From contig NC_051140.1 of assembly GCF_014839805.1 (NCBI RefSeq), forward strand, positions 11,801,826-11,865,825: a stretch of 64,000 nt of DNA, in the 5' to 3' direction. Below, one piece after another: positions 11,901-25,604 of this stretch; within the stretch, counting starts at the first letter, position 1, and every line of letters starts with the position of its first letter. The DNA is from Manduca sexta (taxonomy: Eukaryota > Arthropoda > Insecta > Lepidoptera > Sphingidae). Both the position numbers and the translations under genes were made by a program. The notes under the pieces were generated by a model. The model was not told where the DNA came from. It did no database searches and saw only the letters and a list, made by a program, of their open reading frames with translations.

Positions 11901-14900
11901 CAGGTAATTTTCATATAAGCGCAGTAATGCGCCGGTAATGGTCCATAACAGAAAGCTCGCGATATATGGAGGCCGCCCCATACCCCACCTCCGGCTACCA
12001 TTCCTCTATTTGGTTTCACTTATAGTTTATATGAACACATATACATGCCAAAACAAAATGTCCAAACTATTCACGATTTATTACTAGGTATTCAACAAAG
12101 CATTTGTTCTGGAATACAGCAACATATCGAACAAACAGCCGCCTGTTTGCTATTCACAATTTATAAATGAAACAAAAGGCAAATCGTAAAGTAATATTTT
12201 CATGAATACTATGATGTTTCATTTTTATTGTTCTGCGAAAGCCCACCTAGCTTTCAGCCAAAGAAAGTGTTATTTATTGGTAAACGTCACTGGGCTCGTA
12301 CTTTTGCATTAGAAGCCATTTTGTTATTTCTTTTTAGGACATGGTCTGTAAACAAGAATTGTGTGACCTGACTATAAATGATCATCACCGATCTTAAACA
12401 AGTAAAGTTTTTGTAAGATATTGATAGAACCATAGAATAAACCGCTACATAGTTAATACTAGTGCTATAGTAATGTTCTACCTCGCCATAAAAAAAAACA
12501 ATAAAGCAATATTAACACCTAAGTAAAAACAATTTTAAAAAGCTTTTACAGTTCTACTCTCGTGATCATTAAGCATGTTCGTTATGGAAATACAACTAGT
12601 TGTCGTATTTAATCAGGATCTTTTATATTTTAATTTTTCTTTTCGATACTTAAACATTATAAAATTGCAGAATAATTGTTTGATGAACACCTACGCAATA
12701 CGAACATAGAAAAACATCTACAAAAATATCTTTTTCATTCTATTTATATGCAATTTATATAGTATTGCAACTTTTTTGCTAATTTACAAACATATAAAAA
12801 AATAATAAATTGCAGTTAAATTTCGTAAACTTTACATTAGCAATTTACTGAGTATAAAATGACTTCTAATTCTGACAAAAGTGCATACTTCTATTGAAGA
12901 TCATATGATAAATACATTAAATATTTTAAAAATAAGTGGCGTAGCATATTGAAACTGTAATATCGCAATCAAATAAAAACTGTACACTTACGAATAGTAC
13001 TCCAGTGCCTTGGACCCGTACTCGTCTTATTTGTTACTCCATTATATTATCAAACTTTTATATGTATAAAAAACATAAAAAAAATTACATTAGGAATTCG
13101 TCTTAAAATCTTTTTAAGACGTAGATTTTTCCACTCAAAGAAATTGTTGGTAAATATTTCATGTATCCGTTCAAATAAAAATACAGATTTTAGGCACATG
13201 TCTTACCACCGACGATCAAGCGACGTACTATCGACTACTTTGTCGTTAATAAAACGTAAAATAAATGTAGATCTCGTGTTATAAAAGATACATCAATATA
13301 TTAATACGTTAAGAAAAAACTATACACTTACTCCTGTTAAAGCACATTGCGTACACACCGTATGTGCTTTGGCATCATGAAACTCGCATGCATAATATGT
13401 GAATTGCCTTCAAATAAATGAATTGCGATTGATTAACGTCCAGTGGGTGACCACGAGTGTATATAAATAATTGATCGCTGACCGTTAACAGTTCCAGCGA
13501 CAACTTTGTCTCCACTAACTTGTCGCATTCTCTGCACAGTACTCGCATGATGGTCCGAGTTCTCGCCGAGAGACTCCCAGCGATTATTATCTATTACAGT
13601 GCAAGTAATCGCCCGTCGCACTCGTACATTCACTATAGCCAAGTGACAAAACTATCAGAACTATACGGAATACACTAACTTTTCGATGCTCGCTAACTCG
13701 TTTCTAGCTCTACTTGCTGCTCGTTCGTCGTTGGCGGTGGGACAAGTGCATCAATGACACCACTTTATAATGTTTTCTTATGTTTCCGCAAATTTTAAAA
13801 CGGAACCCAAAAGACCGGCTGCTAGATAAAGGTACTGTGAGCTCAGTCTGTGAACATCGGACCATCAATAGCTAAATATGTAATTGTAAAATAAAGGTAT
13901 TTGTTATTTGACTTTTCTGACATCCAACACCTCAGTCAGCCCCGTGACCATGAAGAGTGCAAAGTCTTCGAAATGTCGGGAGAAAATAAAAATATAAAAA
14001 ACCGCGATTAAATCCTAAATCTAAGTTTATTTCGATGATATTACTTTAACAAGGCACTAAGTGACTAAATATATTTTGTTTTGTTAAACTGTGCTTCTAC
14101 CTGTTAAACAATAGCCTTTTATTAATTTATTTTGACCTTATAGTGTAATTTTAGTGGTATCGCTAACAAAATATTTTTACTTAAAATATCAATAGTATCT
14201 TTCATAAGAAAATTTTATACTTCCATGCCCAATGTGAAATTATGAAATCTGTAATAAATAAAATAATAACAAAAATGATAGAAACATTACCACAATCTTT
14301 AGTTTTACATTTAGGATACGAAACCCTAAAAAGAAAATATTAAATCTTGTTGCGAAACGCGCGCAAAATTTGCTTGAGAAATGTCTTGAAGGCATTTGTA
14401 ATATTAACTAATTGAAATGATGAGTAATATTAAAATTCGGCGCGACAGTAAAAGAACTACGTGTAAATAGCTTTTTAAATTCGTACAAAGCTTTCAATTG
14501 AAATCTTAACTAAGGATAATGCTTATCTAAATCGTTAGAAACATAAAAATTTACTAATTAAATTGATCAGAATGACCAATAATAAGTACCAATATTCTAA
14601 TAATGGACTTGTATAAAGCATTATATTAGCAGTCAATTTACTCGCTAAGTATTATTACGTTTGGCCAAATCACATTAGATTCATATCGTTAAATTAAAAA
14701 CGTGTACATAAATTAAATAGTACACCTGCGGACATACAGGCTTCACATATTTTCACAGGACATTTATGGTGTCATCACTTTTCTTTACATATTTGTATGT
14801 GCATTATACAAATGTGTCTCACAGATTATTTAAAATAACATTATGTCGAATTTGATCTAAGTATTACAACAAAAATATTATTTTTCGAATTAGTAAATCC

Positions 14901-16168
14901 ACTGTAAACATATTATTATTTTATACATTAGGAATGGGCCGTACTACAAACATTGGCTGCATAGACTAGATTAGAATGTAGTGTTGTCACAAGTTGAAAC
15001 GAAATTTATTCGTGAAAAATTCCTTGCACCAGTAATAATCTGTTCATTTGTTATGATAACTGGTATTTTAATTTATGTGAGCTAATTAAGTACCTAAGTA
15101 ATGTTCCGTAGACACTAAACGCCACTAGCAGTAACATTTAAAGCAGTAATTGGCAAACAATGTATATTAATGTACAAATTGTTGAAAGAGGCTGAAGCGT
15201 GGGCGACGACGTGCCGAGACAATGAAACCCCAACGTGGACAAACCGTAATCCTATTTGGTGAGCGGCGCTTTCCTTGAAGCTGGCTAGCACAGCGTGCTT
15301 TTGGCCTTGGTCAAACAATAACCCTAGCTTCGACGTCGCTACCGCCAGAATTAAGTTGGAATTCAGAAATAGTATTTCCTTTGTATTGTCGGGAATCTGT
15401 TATAACAACTGTTCTTTCAATAGTTTGTAAAGAATGAAGCTTGTTTATCTAATCATAGACGATTAAGTTCTGAAAAACAATAAATTACTTTCGTCTCTAC
15501 AATCAGACGTAATATTTGTCAAAAGTAATATGTTATCATTAAAATTAAATTGGGCTACGTATTTTTTCTAATACTTAAGTAATTTATATGGCACTTGGTA
15601 ACTCTCTAGTGAAATTTATGAAAATGTCCTATTGAACGTAGCACGCACTTTGAGAAATGGATTTTCTTCATTTATCAATGTCATGATTCTATTTTTCACT
15701 GAGAAGTAGATTGTTCGTACAAGTAAAATATGATATTTGCATTATTTTATCCACGTCGCATAAATTGGACAACCGAGATGGAATGTTGCCTATTAAAACA
15801 TATTTTCTGTACAAAATGGAATAAAGTAATTTATACACACACTAGAAACTCTAGTAGGTACACTTAAATTGAAACTCAGCTCTTAAACCCGGAATTCACA
15901 CAAAGACTAATTAAAAATATTTTAAAACGACCGAGGTATAAAATTAATTAACGAATTTTATGTTCGTGAAAGTACACGTTAGTTGAGTTCTTTAACAGTC
16001 ACTTGTGCGACCCAGTAAATATTCTCATGAAAATATAACGTAAGTAGGCAAAGAAAAATAAACTTACCCTAAACTAACTGCAATCATAATATTTTTCTGT
16101 AACACGAATTCATTCGCATTCTACCGACGTCTGAGATTAAATATTATCCGATTGAGTAATAAAACGCG
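8958..16168. other. AT-rich intergenic DNA, no gene seen
   Basis: No gene is supported. ORFs on the - strand at 13433-13642 and 15115-15318 have no recognised domain, no neighbouring exons and lengths expected by chance. A fragment at about 10803-10985 (including GACTTCTAACAAACATCAAA) matches a dispersed repeat also seen near 17340-17490 and 61440-61530. The phrase CAGTACCTTATAATC is repeated at about 10281 and 10317. Confidence 0.55.
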
Positions 16169-17056
16169 TACGGAGAGTTCATCATGAGACAGATTTGCGG
16201 CGACTGGAACGGAGGCGTGCGCATCGGTGGCGTGAAAATGACCAATCTTCGCTATGCTGATGACACGACTCTCTTAGCTGCAAGTAAATCTGAAATGGTC
16301 TCACTATTGAATAGAATGGAGAGGATAAGCAACACATTAAGCCTACGTATTAATAGGGACAAGACCAAGATCATGGTCATAGACCGCGCGCAACAACTAG
16401 ATCTCAGGGGGGCTTTTGGTTGTGGTTTTGAAATAGTAGACAAATTCGTTTACCTCGGCTCTATAATCACCAACAACGGCTCTTGCGAGGCAGACGTGTG
16501 AAGACGTATCGGAATGGCCAAGAATGCCATGTCTCAGCTTCATAAAACACGGATGAACAGAAAGATCTCGCTTACTACAAAGATGAAACTTGTTTGCACA
16601 CTGATTTTCTAAATTTTTCTCCATGGTGCTGAGACGTGGACCCTAAAGGCGACAGACAGGAATCGCATAGACGCTTTTGAGATGAAAGATGCTGCGTATA
16701 AGCTGGACGGCGCGACGAACTAATGTCTCTATACTTAGACAACTCAGAATCCCTGCTGCCTGCCTGCCTGCCTCTGCCTCAAACGAGTGCTTGAGTACTT
16801 TGGACATATTGCCAGAAAGAAGAGCGACAACTTGGAGAAACTGATGGTCACCGGCAAAGTAGACGGCAAAAGAGCACGTGGACGCAACCCAATACGATGG
16901 TCCGATCAGATCCGCACCACACTTGATTTATTTGTATACGACGCAACACAGATGGCCAACAGTCGGGATCGATGGCGTGATATTATACGGCGGAAGCTGG
17001 TGAAAGGTGTTCACGACCCTCAGAACTGAGGAGAACGACGCAAGGAGAAGGAGGAG
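16169..17056 (+). mobile_element. 5'-truncated, decayed non-LTR retrotransposon (LINE) fragment
   Basis: The segment reads as the C-terminal part of a LINE reverse transcriptase. From 16169 it gives YGEFIMRQ, then NLRYADDTTLLAASK with the YADD catalytic motif (about 16244-16288), NRDKTKIM, and FVYLGSIITNNGS. A TGA interrupts the frame at 16499-16501. Related sequence continues in broken frames (GAETWTLK near 16623) and ends with a conserved C-terminal block, YFGHIARK to RGRNPIRWSDQI (about 16798-16910). The 3' end is AG-rich (GGAGAAGGAGGAGTAATAA). No first ORF or endonuclease is present. A small GCCT repeat lies at about 16756-16775. The clade (RTE-like or related) is uncertain. Confidence 0.8.
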
Positions 17057-18490
17057 TAATAAAATGCCCAGTCCTGTAGAAGAGTACCTACCACTCGGAT
17101 TTAATATTAACCAAATATAAAGCACAATGAAATATTGATGGTCAAAGTATTTAAACACACAAACGTACACATCCTGCGTCGGGAACTTCTGCATATAAAA
17201 ATAGATTACTCGGTGTTGCACGCTTATTCGTCCGAGTTTAAAACTGTTTCCGCTACAGATCACTGCATCGATTGATAAAGTCATCTATCAGACGCCATCA
17301 CCATTTATTTAAAAATTAGACAGAAATTCCGTTATTTCTAATAGTAGCAAATTACTGGGATAAAATGTAGCCTATATGTTAATCCAAGACATGTTCTACC
17401 CATGTGCCAAATTACATTTAAATTTATGCAGTTGTTTCTGCGATTACTTCTAACAAACCTACAAACATCCAAATATTTTCATAACATCTTATAATATTAT
17501 TAAGAAGTAAGAAAAAAAAGTAAAATAAGATAAGAAGTACACAAATAAATTAAAGTAAATTAGTATTTAATAGAACCCGGTGTGTATGTAAATTGAAAGA
17601 AATATAATTGGAATAATAAAATAAGATTACGATTCTTTTACTGGCAATATTTTTTTTGGGTTTGATGTTTTTATCTCCAGAATGTGTTGCTATGGGTTTA
17701 TAAGCTCGTGAGTGACATTGAGAATGAAAGAGGAGAGTTGTCGGGGGTGTCCAGCGTGTATCCAATGGCAAAGTTACCAACACGTACGAGTATAACATTT
17801 TGCTCTAAAGTGTCACTGGCTTTCGGCAATTTTCCTCCATAGATGGGCGAGCAATTGGTGTAATAACGTCAATCTTATCAGGTGTGGTTTTTGAATACCC
17901 TCTGCAAAGCATATAAAAATAAAATATTAGGTTTTGGATATCTCAGTAAAATATTATCCACATGAAAAATGTATAAAGACATTATTTGCATCATTTTAGC
18001 AAACAAATCCGTTATGCGCGCAGTACTGTGTATGCACCGAAATGTGAACAAGAGCCGCTGGGAAATAAGTTGAATAATGCCGTTGTGTCTGTCCACGCTG
18101 CGTCGAGTTGCGGTGAGATACTTCGCATACTAGCCAGGTTTAAGCTACGTAAATAACGTCTTGTTCATAATTCGGTACTGGTATAACTAATTAATTATTG
18201 GTATAATGAATTGGTAAAACATTACACATTGTTGATAAGGTTCCTTAAGATATGGCAAATATATTTAATTTTTATTTATGGTAAATTACTGTCACTTAAC
18301 AAGTAATTATATCGTTTTAATTCAGTTTTATTCCATGAGATTTGTCATAAATCTATATCATCCTGTTTGTAGGACTTCATTGTTTTATCTAAAACAAAAC
18401 TAAATTAACATTATTATACCGTATTTGCTACTAAAACGCACCTACGGCTGGACTAGGGTCACCATTTATGAATTTAGGATTGCCTGTGTA
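17057..18490. other. Intergenic DNA with a dispersed-repeat fragment
   Basis: Positions 17340-17490 carry a fragment of a common interspersed repeat (GATAAAATGTAGCCTATATG, then ATTACTTCTAACAAACCTAC). It is related to fragments near 10.85 kb and 61.47 kb. No gene is seen in the rest. Confidence 0.5.
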
Positions 18491-18503
18491 GGGTGCCTTA
18501 CAT

Positions 18504-19077
18504 CCGCCCTGTGGAATGGGGGCGTTTGGAGAATTCCACCACGGTATCCCCTGCCTGTCGTAAGAGGCGACTAATAGGGGCCACGAAGGGGGTCGTCGGC
18601 GGGCAGCAGGGGGCTGTCCGCCCTAGTACATTTTTGTGCATCTTTGCACATTTTTCGGTTGACCCCGGGATGGACGGCAGTGTGTTGTTGGCCTCATACT
18701 GCCGTAGACGCCGAGGGCGTCCTTTGGTGCGCGGGGGCTTCTGAGCCCCCCCATAGGAGACGGGCCGCAAGGCGGCACCGCGCAGGGACGGCTGCGGTCG
18801 TAGACTTAGACACTACAACGTCAGAGGAAGCCCGCAGCCGTCCCAAATGCGCCGAAGAGGGCCACCGCGGAGTTTTAGCTGGTAGGCCGTGCGTAGGTTA
18901 AGTTGTACATATGGTTAGGGACTCGGCCCGGCGGTCGCTCGAAGGTCACCATCAAATCCGGGCGGCTCAACGTCGGGCCGTAAGGCACGGTTACCCCAGC
19001 ATTACCGCTCAGTCGCCCCCCGCGAAGGCTGGGCGGTAGTAATAAGGTACTTTCTCCGCGAAACCAAAAAAAAAAAA
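18504..19077 (+). mobile_element. GC-rich poly(A) retroposon with 13-bp target duplication
   Basis: A 574-bp block that is much richer in GC than its surroundings ends in an A-rich tail (19062-19077). It is bracketed by a perfect 13-bp direct repeat, GGGTGCCTTACAT, at 18491-18503 and 19078-19090. This structure (poly(A), variable-length duplication, sharp composition change) is the hallmark of target-primed reverse transcription. The block holds overlapping ORFs on both strands (18493-18744 + and 18498-18770 -), but these look like by-products of GC richness, and I see no domain. It may be a 5'-truncated LINE or a non-autonomous passenger. I cannot assign the family. Confidence 0.85.
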
Positions 19078-19090
19078 GGGTGCCTTACAT

Positions 19091-21210
19091 GAAATGAAAA
19101 ATGCCTGTCTAAATTAAAAAGACTATACCTAGATAATAATAACAAGTACATATTTATAAATGTTTTTTTTTTCATTAAAAGTAACTTAATTTACAGAGAA
19201 CATCCAACTTTTCAAAGTTCTATGTTTTTAATATTTATATATTATAAAAATTGATAGCGGATAAGAGTTAGACGCGAACTTATATCAATAAGTAAGGCTG
19301 CAAACTTCAAAAATGCCGACTGCACACAATATGTCTAAACCTTCAAGTGCATGTTAAATGTGGCAAACGCCTGTCATATGTTAACCCTAAGCTGGACACA
19401 CTTAACTGACCCACTCACTATTATGGTGGTAAGTTCTAGGAATAGTCTTGTATACCTATATATTGTATGTATTGAGCCGATTCGAACGTGCTGTGGTACA
19501 GTGTCTCACAGAAAACCGACGTAATTTACACTTTTTGTAACTCCGTACGGTCAATGAGAAGGGTGACCCAATACACTATTTGTGCACCCACGGATACTTT
19601 TACATTGTACTGTAGGTGCCAGATTTAGATACCATCAGGTCAACATATCAATAAATGTTTCCAGACTTTCTGCTATTAGGTTAGGAACGTAACTCTGTAT
19701 GTATAATTAAGTATTACAATTCCAAATAATTTCACGTTGTCTTTTATAATCAAAACTTATTTTCATGAATACTTAAGTTGCCAAATAGTCCACATCGATG
19801 CGCAAAGAAAGTCCCATTAATTTTTACAGTCTGTAAATACGAATTGATCCATTCCGTAGTTCAAAAAAGCTTCCTCCATCCGCTAAGAATCGTACGATTT
19901 TGACGTTTTTGTGAACATTTCATTTGTATTTTATTGCTATTCCGTCTGTTTCATTTTATACTTATTGGATTTTACTTTTTTATGAGCAATACATTTCCTG
20001 TTAGAGCCCCTGAATACTTTATCACTGACAATTAAATGGGTTCCACACATGCGCACGTATTATTTAAATCTTAGTCGTGTCATTCTAACACATTTTCAAT
20101 TCCACGTTAAAAACCACAAATCTCCCTGTATCTTACGTGTACTTACGTGTATTTATTTACTAACAATAAATCATGATATTAAATGCAATTGTAGTTTATC
20201 ACAAGAGTATCTAAGCATTCAGTGCACTTTCAATTCTTTCAAAACATTTTAAAGATGATCGATAAGCGAATCAAATGTTTACATAGTTCAATATACATAT
20301 CCATAGATACAGAGAAATGGTGTGAATGGAATAGTTTTAGGAGCATTCTATCTATCCATGCCGGGATTATCGGGAAAATTCCGTTTCAAATTGTTTTCAA
20401 TATGTTTTATCGGAATGTGATAGTGAGCTACGACTTGATACCGAGAATTTCTCATATTACTTACTAAAGCCGTCGAATAATAGCACTACGTTATTTCAGT
20501 TGATATATTCTCTACCAATCTAAAATAATATTTCGAGTTTATAGGTACGTATCATATTATTTTACTTGAACTATTTACTTAACTCGAACTTGAACATTAA
20601 ATATCGTACTGCTTATATGGTAACAGACATGCAAAAGGATGAAGGAAAAGGAGGAAGGATTTGTTCGTACATACAATCTGTTGTTAAAAAATTTTCATTT
20701 TAATTACTTTTATATACAGTCTAAGAACACAATCTTGGGTAGATATAGGCTAAAATTCAATTGTTTCTATTATAATTGTAGTGGATAAACAAGCAGGCGT
20801 AGCTATGTAGAGTGAAAGATATGTAAGCAAGACGATTGTTCAGAGCGCAGGTAATCGTAACTAAAAGGAAATTAAGTCTTCAGGCGATCTCCAAGTTTAA
20901 AGGGATGTTTGTGCCTGTGCAAAATTACATCTAAAGAACAGGTCCAGCTAATCTCTGATGCGAACTTGGCAGCGCAAAGTTGTTAATAGGTATGTAAAAG
21001 TGGTAATATCTTCTTCGTTAAGTTGGCTAATGTTACATATTTATTCGTAACCAGAACTATTTTATAATCCTACTAGTTTGTTACTTCGGAAGTTTGTATC
21101 GATTTTTGCACGTATGTCAAGCAATATTAAACTCCTGGAATTTATTTATTATAAATATTTGTTCATGTCGAATGAATATCAATTTCTATGTTAAGATATT
21201 AATATTCACT
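19091..21210. other. AT-rich intergenic DNA, no gene seen
   Basis: The ORFs at 20049-20252 and 20222-20467 lack any recognisable domain and sit in AT-rich sequence. I see no RNA gene or repeat with clear ends. Confidence 0.5.
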
Positions 21211-21213
21211 GGC

Positions 21214-21420
21214 GGTATGTCTCTTATATGTGAGAGTCCGCCTAGGTAGGTACCACCGAAACATTTCTGCCGCCAAGTGTGTAGTCACTGTTGTGTTCCG
21301 GTTTGAAAGACATTGTAGCCAGTGTAATTACTGGACATAATAAGACTTAACATCTCACCTCTCAGGCTGGCTCGACATTGTGAACCAGCGACTACCTTCA
21401 AACATACCCGTGTCCACTGA
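21214..21420 (+). repeat. Dispersed lepidopteran repeat fragment (5' portion)
   Basis: The block reads GTGAGAGTCCGCCTAGGTAG, then ACATTGTAGCCAGTGTAATTAC and ATAATAAGACTTAACATCTC. The last two phrases recur at about 26232-26280 in the same orientation, so two copies of one family lie 5 kb apart. The other copy preserves the 3' part. It probably derives from a LINE or SINE tail. I have not identified the parent element. Confidence 0.65.
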
Positions 21421-21871
21421 GCTTAGATTAAAATTCATAGAATTGCACAAATACGTTCAAATCTCTTCTACGTAAAACACAAATAAGGTATTTACGATTC
21501 CTTTTAAAAGTTCCATTGCCAAACAAAGGATTGTATAGTTTCGCCCATCTTTCCATCAACTGGGCATTGGACAGCTGCAACAGTTCAAATGTAAGAATCA
21601 TTTATTACTTTAATTAAGTATTATTAACGACGAAATTTGATTATAGTATATTTGTGTTATACCAGTTATGATAACAAGCATTAATATTTTGGAAAAATAA
21701 ATAAAGATATTAAAAAATATTCAGTTAACAACTAACAAATACGGAGCTCTATATGTAGTTGTGCCTAATGATATGAATTTCATAGCATTATATACCTCCT
21801 ATTTATGTATACCTACACAAAAAAAAATATTAAAAGAATTCATGCATTAATATTGTATTCATACTAATATT

Positions 21872-22730
21872 ACCTACTAGCTTCCGCTCGCAGCTTCGCC
21901 CGCGTGGATTTCGGACTTCAAAAATGGAGCCGGTCGCGAACGTTCGAGAATGTTCGTTTTACGAAGCTACTCGCTAGGTGATTCGCTAGCCTCTAGGTGC
22001 CAAGCAAGCCGCCTGCCTGTGCGTTCGCGACCTTTTATATATACAAAAATAATCCTTATAGCATGATTCAGTATTCACGCATAATGGCTTATTATTAGCG
22101 TAATTCATGTATAACTTTGGTGTTTCTATACCGATTTCAATGATTCTTTTTTATGGAATATTTAATAATATTAACTTTTTTAATTAGGGATGACTGAGAG
22201 TGTTATAAACGTAAGAGTAGACAAATATAATGAGAAAGCTTCGAGCTGCTAAGCTATCGGGAGTTACACGTGTTATTGTGAGTCAACCATAAAAGATAGA
22301 CATATGCTGTCGTGGGATATTTTTTACATAATTTTAAGGAGAACATTTCCGTCATACATGATTTCTGTGTAGCTTTAACCATTAAGGTTGCACACGCGAC
22401 GGAAGCTTAAAAATGGAGTAACTTCTCCCGTTTTCCCAACATTTCCCTTCACTGCTCTGCTCCTATTAATTGTAGCGTGATGAAAAGTATACTATAACTA
22501 GCACAGGAGTATGACAAATAATTGTACCAAGTTTCGTTAAAATCCGTCGAGTAGTTTTTGTTTCTATAACGGTTATACAGACAGACAGACAGACAAAAAT
22601 TTTACTAATTGCATTTTTGGCATCAGTATCAATCCCTAATCACCCCCTGATAATTATTTTGGAAATATATTTCATGTACAGAATTGACCTCTCTACAGAT
22701 CTATTATAAGTATAGATATAGATAGAAGAT
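21872..22730. repeat. Long interspersed repeat with (CAGA)n tract
   Basis: The segment starts with CTAGCTTCCGCTCGCAGCTT, a phrase that borders very common interspersed repeats in Lepidoptera; a related ending (GCGGAGCCGCGAGCAAAAGCTAG) occurs at 63747-63769. It ends with a short (CAGA)n microsatellite (about 22570-22595) and an ATAGATA-rich tail near 22710-22735. There is no ORF of note. The boundaries are approximate, and it may be a non-autonomous Helitron-like or retroposed element. Confidence 0.55.
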
Positions 22731-22735
22731 AGATA

Positions 22736-25600
22736 ATGAACATAGTTTGTTCCTATGTTTAAATTTGGACGTTTGTTACATCTTCTGAACGAATAAATCG
22801 CTAAATTACTCAAAGAGACTTCTATGCAGAGAAAAATCTATGTTAGAATAGTTCTAAAAATTATATATTTAAAATCTGCCAACGGTACAGTATTACCTTT
22901 TCATTTATTTATGGATATCTACATATACCCTACCGCTACTATAAATCTGGCCCGTCCACCGCTGGTACTATACATAATTCATGTTTTTATTGAGCAGGTT
23001 GGCAGTTATCTTAAAATTCAACAATGCATTGTTTGTCTAAGCCCCTCGCGTCTCTATATCTGAAACCTTGCAGGGCGAGGTGTGGGGCGCACTGGCAAGG
23101 CGCTCTCTATCACGTCTGTCAGGCTTTTGTTCGCCTCACAAGACTGATGCAATTTACATTGAAAGCGCCTGAAAAAATAAAACTCACTGACGTTATTTAC
23201 TAAGCAAAAAATCTAGACGCTTTGTGAGGAGAGGAATTTTAATAAAACCGCACTTTAGTCTAGTACTTTATTATGACAGTTTCACTGCAGCTGAAGAATA
23301 CAGTGTACACTTTAATTTTAAAGCCCCCTATAGTCTAATGCGCGCACTTTGCCACCATTTACTTTACTTAATTCTCCCTTCCCCCGCCATTTGAATTAAA
23401 TCAATGACTAATTTTATGAGAACTAGCATAACAAATTACATTATTTTCAATGCAAATTAATAGAAGAATGAGCTCATTATTCACCCAAAAGTGATAAGTG
23501 TCACGCCACACCATATCAGTACCTGCTCCTAAAAGTTTTCACACTATTTTATAGTATTCGCATCGAGTAAGATAGCGGATACACTTTAACGCGTATATTC
23601 GACCTATGTGTACAGAAAGTAACAACATAACGTCATGCAGAAGTTTTTAATTTACACCACTGTATGAAACTGATTATAATTATGAAAAATAGATAGTACC
23701 ATTCCTCAATTTTTCCTGTGTGAGTTTAAAATGTATTTTATATGTGGTAAAAATTTTAGGATTTTATCTAATTGTTGTACCTACATAGTTATCTATAAAA
23801 GGTGGTCCATAACAGCTATACCTATTAATTAAACTAAAACAAATACTCTTAATGTCGTAAACTATTATTGCGATATCCATTAAAAGTTATAATGTACGGA
23901 TTTACTTACTATTCATCAGACGATATTTACAACGATTGACCACACTTGGTGGTTTTTATTTGATAACACGCCTGCAGACTGTCACTAACATAAGACTGGA
24001 TAACAAAAAGTTTGATGTATAACCAAGCTATCTGAGAAATTTATCTTGCTGGCAAAAACGGCAAAATGAAGGAATCTCTCGTTATGATCGCGCCATGTGT
24101 CACGCTTGGGAGGCCGTGTTCATTCTGCTTATGATACCACTATGCGACTCCCTCGCCTCGGTAGTGTTGTGAAAACTACCCTTTTGCTTATGTGGATTTG
24201 ATTTTACCTTAGTACACAATATCATTATTGTATTACGCGAATTATTCGCGCCCCCAGAACGAAAACGGCGTGAGTCGTACTGCGTCAGTTTTTTGCAGTT
24301 CTGAACAACGCAAACTAAGATAGATATAGTATTTATTTTCCACAAAAACTTGGCCAAAAATATAGATTTTAAACCGAAAAAAGTTTTTGTGCGTCACAGG
24401 AAGTGCCATATTTTTTTTAATAAGTAGCCAATAATTTTATAAGAAGTTATCGATCTCACATATTCGGTCAATGTTTCACTAAATTTAGCAAGAATATGAT
24501 CTGCTTAGATGTATTTATTATGGCTTTTTAAGCTTGATACACAAAACCTACAGTAGGTAATACTGATTATGTCTCATGGCGACTACAAAATAAAGCGGTG
24601 TTGCGACTTGAATCCACAAATTGATAATTATACTGGAATTAATAGGTTTTCCGTCTGTATTTTCATTTTCGCATATAAATACTATATAAAGCTTCATAAA
24701 AATTGAAACAACCAGTATCGACAGTGTATCATTTAATTTAAAACTATAAAGGGAATTGGTAACACTCAATCAAACTAGCAATCTAAGTGAAGCCTTAGGG
24801 TTAAAACAAAAATATCATCAATAATTACATTAAATAACATGTTTTCAGAAACTTTGTACAAAAATATAGTAAAAGGATATTGTTTTTTAATTTTTTAATC
24901 AATTTGGACTAAAAACGGAACGGATATGCCTACCCTAAAAAGGATTTGTTATGCTCTTCTGTAAAGTTGACCACTGTACCTCATGATAATTGAAGTGGGA
25001 TTCAATACAATGTCTGGACATAATACATTATAATGTAATGGATGTAATCTATGTATTCCGTATAATTAGGCTAATACTTAACACAATAAATGCATCGCAG
25101 ACGGAGCCGCGAGCGCAATCCAGTTAGGTATAGTTAAAAACGAAATAATGGCTTATTGAAAATAAGACTCTGAAAAGCTATTAAAATTTAGGTAATTAGG
25201 TAGATACTTAATTTAATTCTTCTGAACAGTAAGATATTACATAACTAATGTAGCAACAAAATCGCTTGAGGCAAGTAAAGATTTAATTAGGTGCCTAAGT
25301 ACCTATTTATTTCTAAGAAGTATAAGTAAAATGAGTAGTATCATATTATGTATTCGTATACAGAAGAACGAACAAAACATCTGTAACAGTCTACCTCATG
25401 AGTATGTGGAATATTGCCTGTAAGTATACAATTTATATCTATTTGCCTCGAGCTAAGCTACGTAGACATGATCTAAGAAAGTACTAGTCACATCAAAAGT
25501 CAAATATGTTTTTAACCTTTAAACCTTTGAAATAGTAGGCAGAGGCGCAACTAGCGCACCCAATTTTTGAGAATTTATCTTCGTCCGATAGTAAGTATAT
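22736..25600. other. Intergenic DNA, no gene seen
   Basis: AT-rich sequence with moderately GC-rich patches near 23060-23150 and 24090-24300. The short ORFs at 22824-23063, 24100-24357 and 24548-24769 carry no motif I recognise. No RNA gene was seen. Confidence 0.45.
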
Positions 25601-25604
25601 TAGG

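Noticed and set aside
13433..13642. - strand frame of 69 codons in mixed-composition DNA
   Set aside because: There is no domain, splice partner or supporting context. I considered a lone exon but could not support it.
15115..15318. - strand frame of 67 codons
   Set aside because: No signal peptide, domain or neighbouring exon was found, and its length is within chance expectation.
18493..18901. Overlapping frames of 83 to 90 codons on both strands
   Set aside because: They lie in the GC-rich retroposon, overlap each other in opposite strands, and have no recognisable domain.
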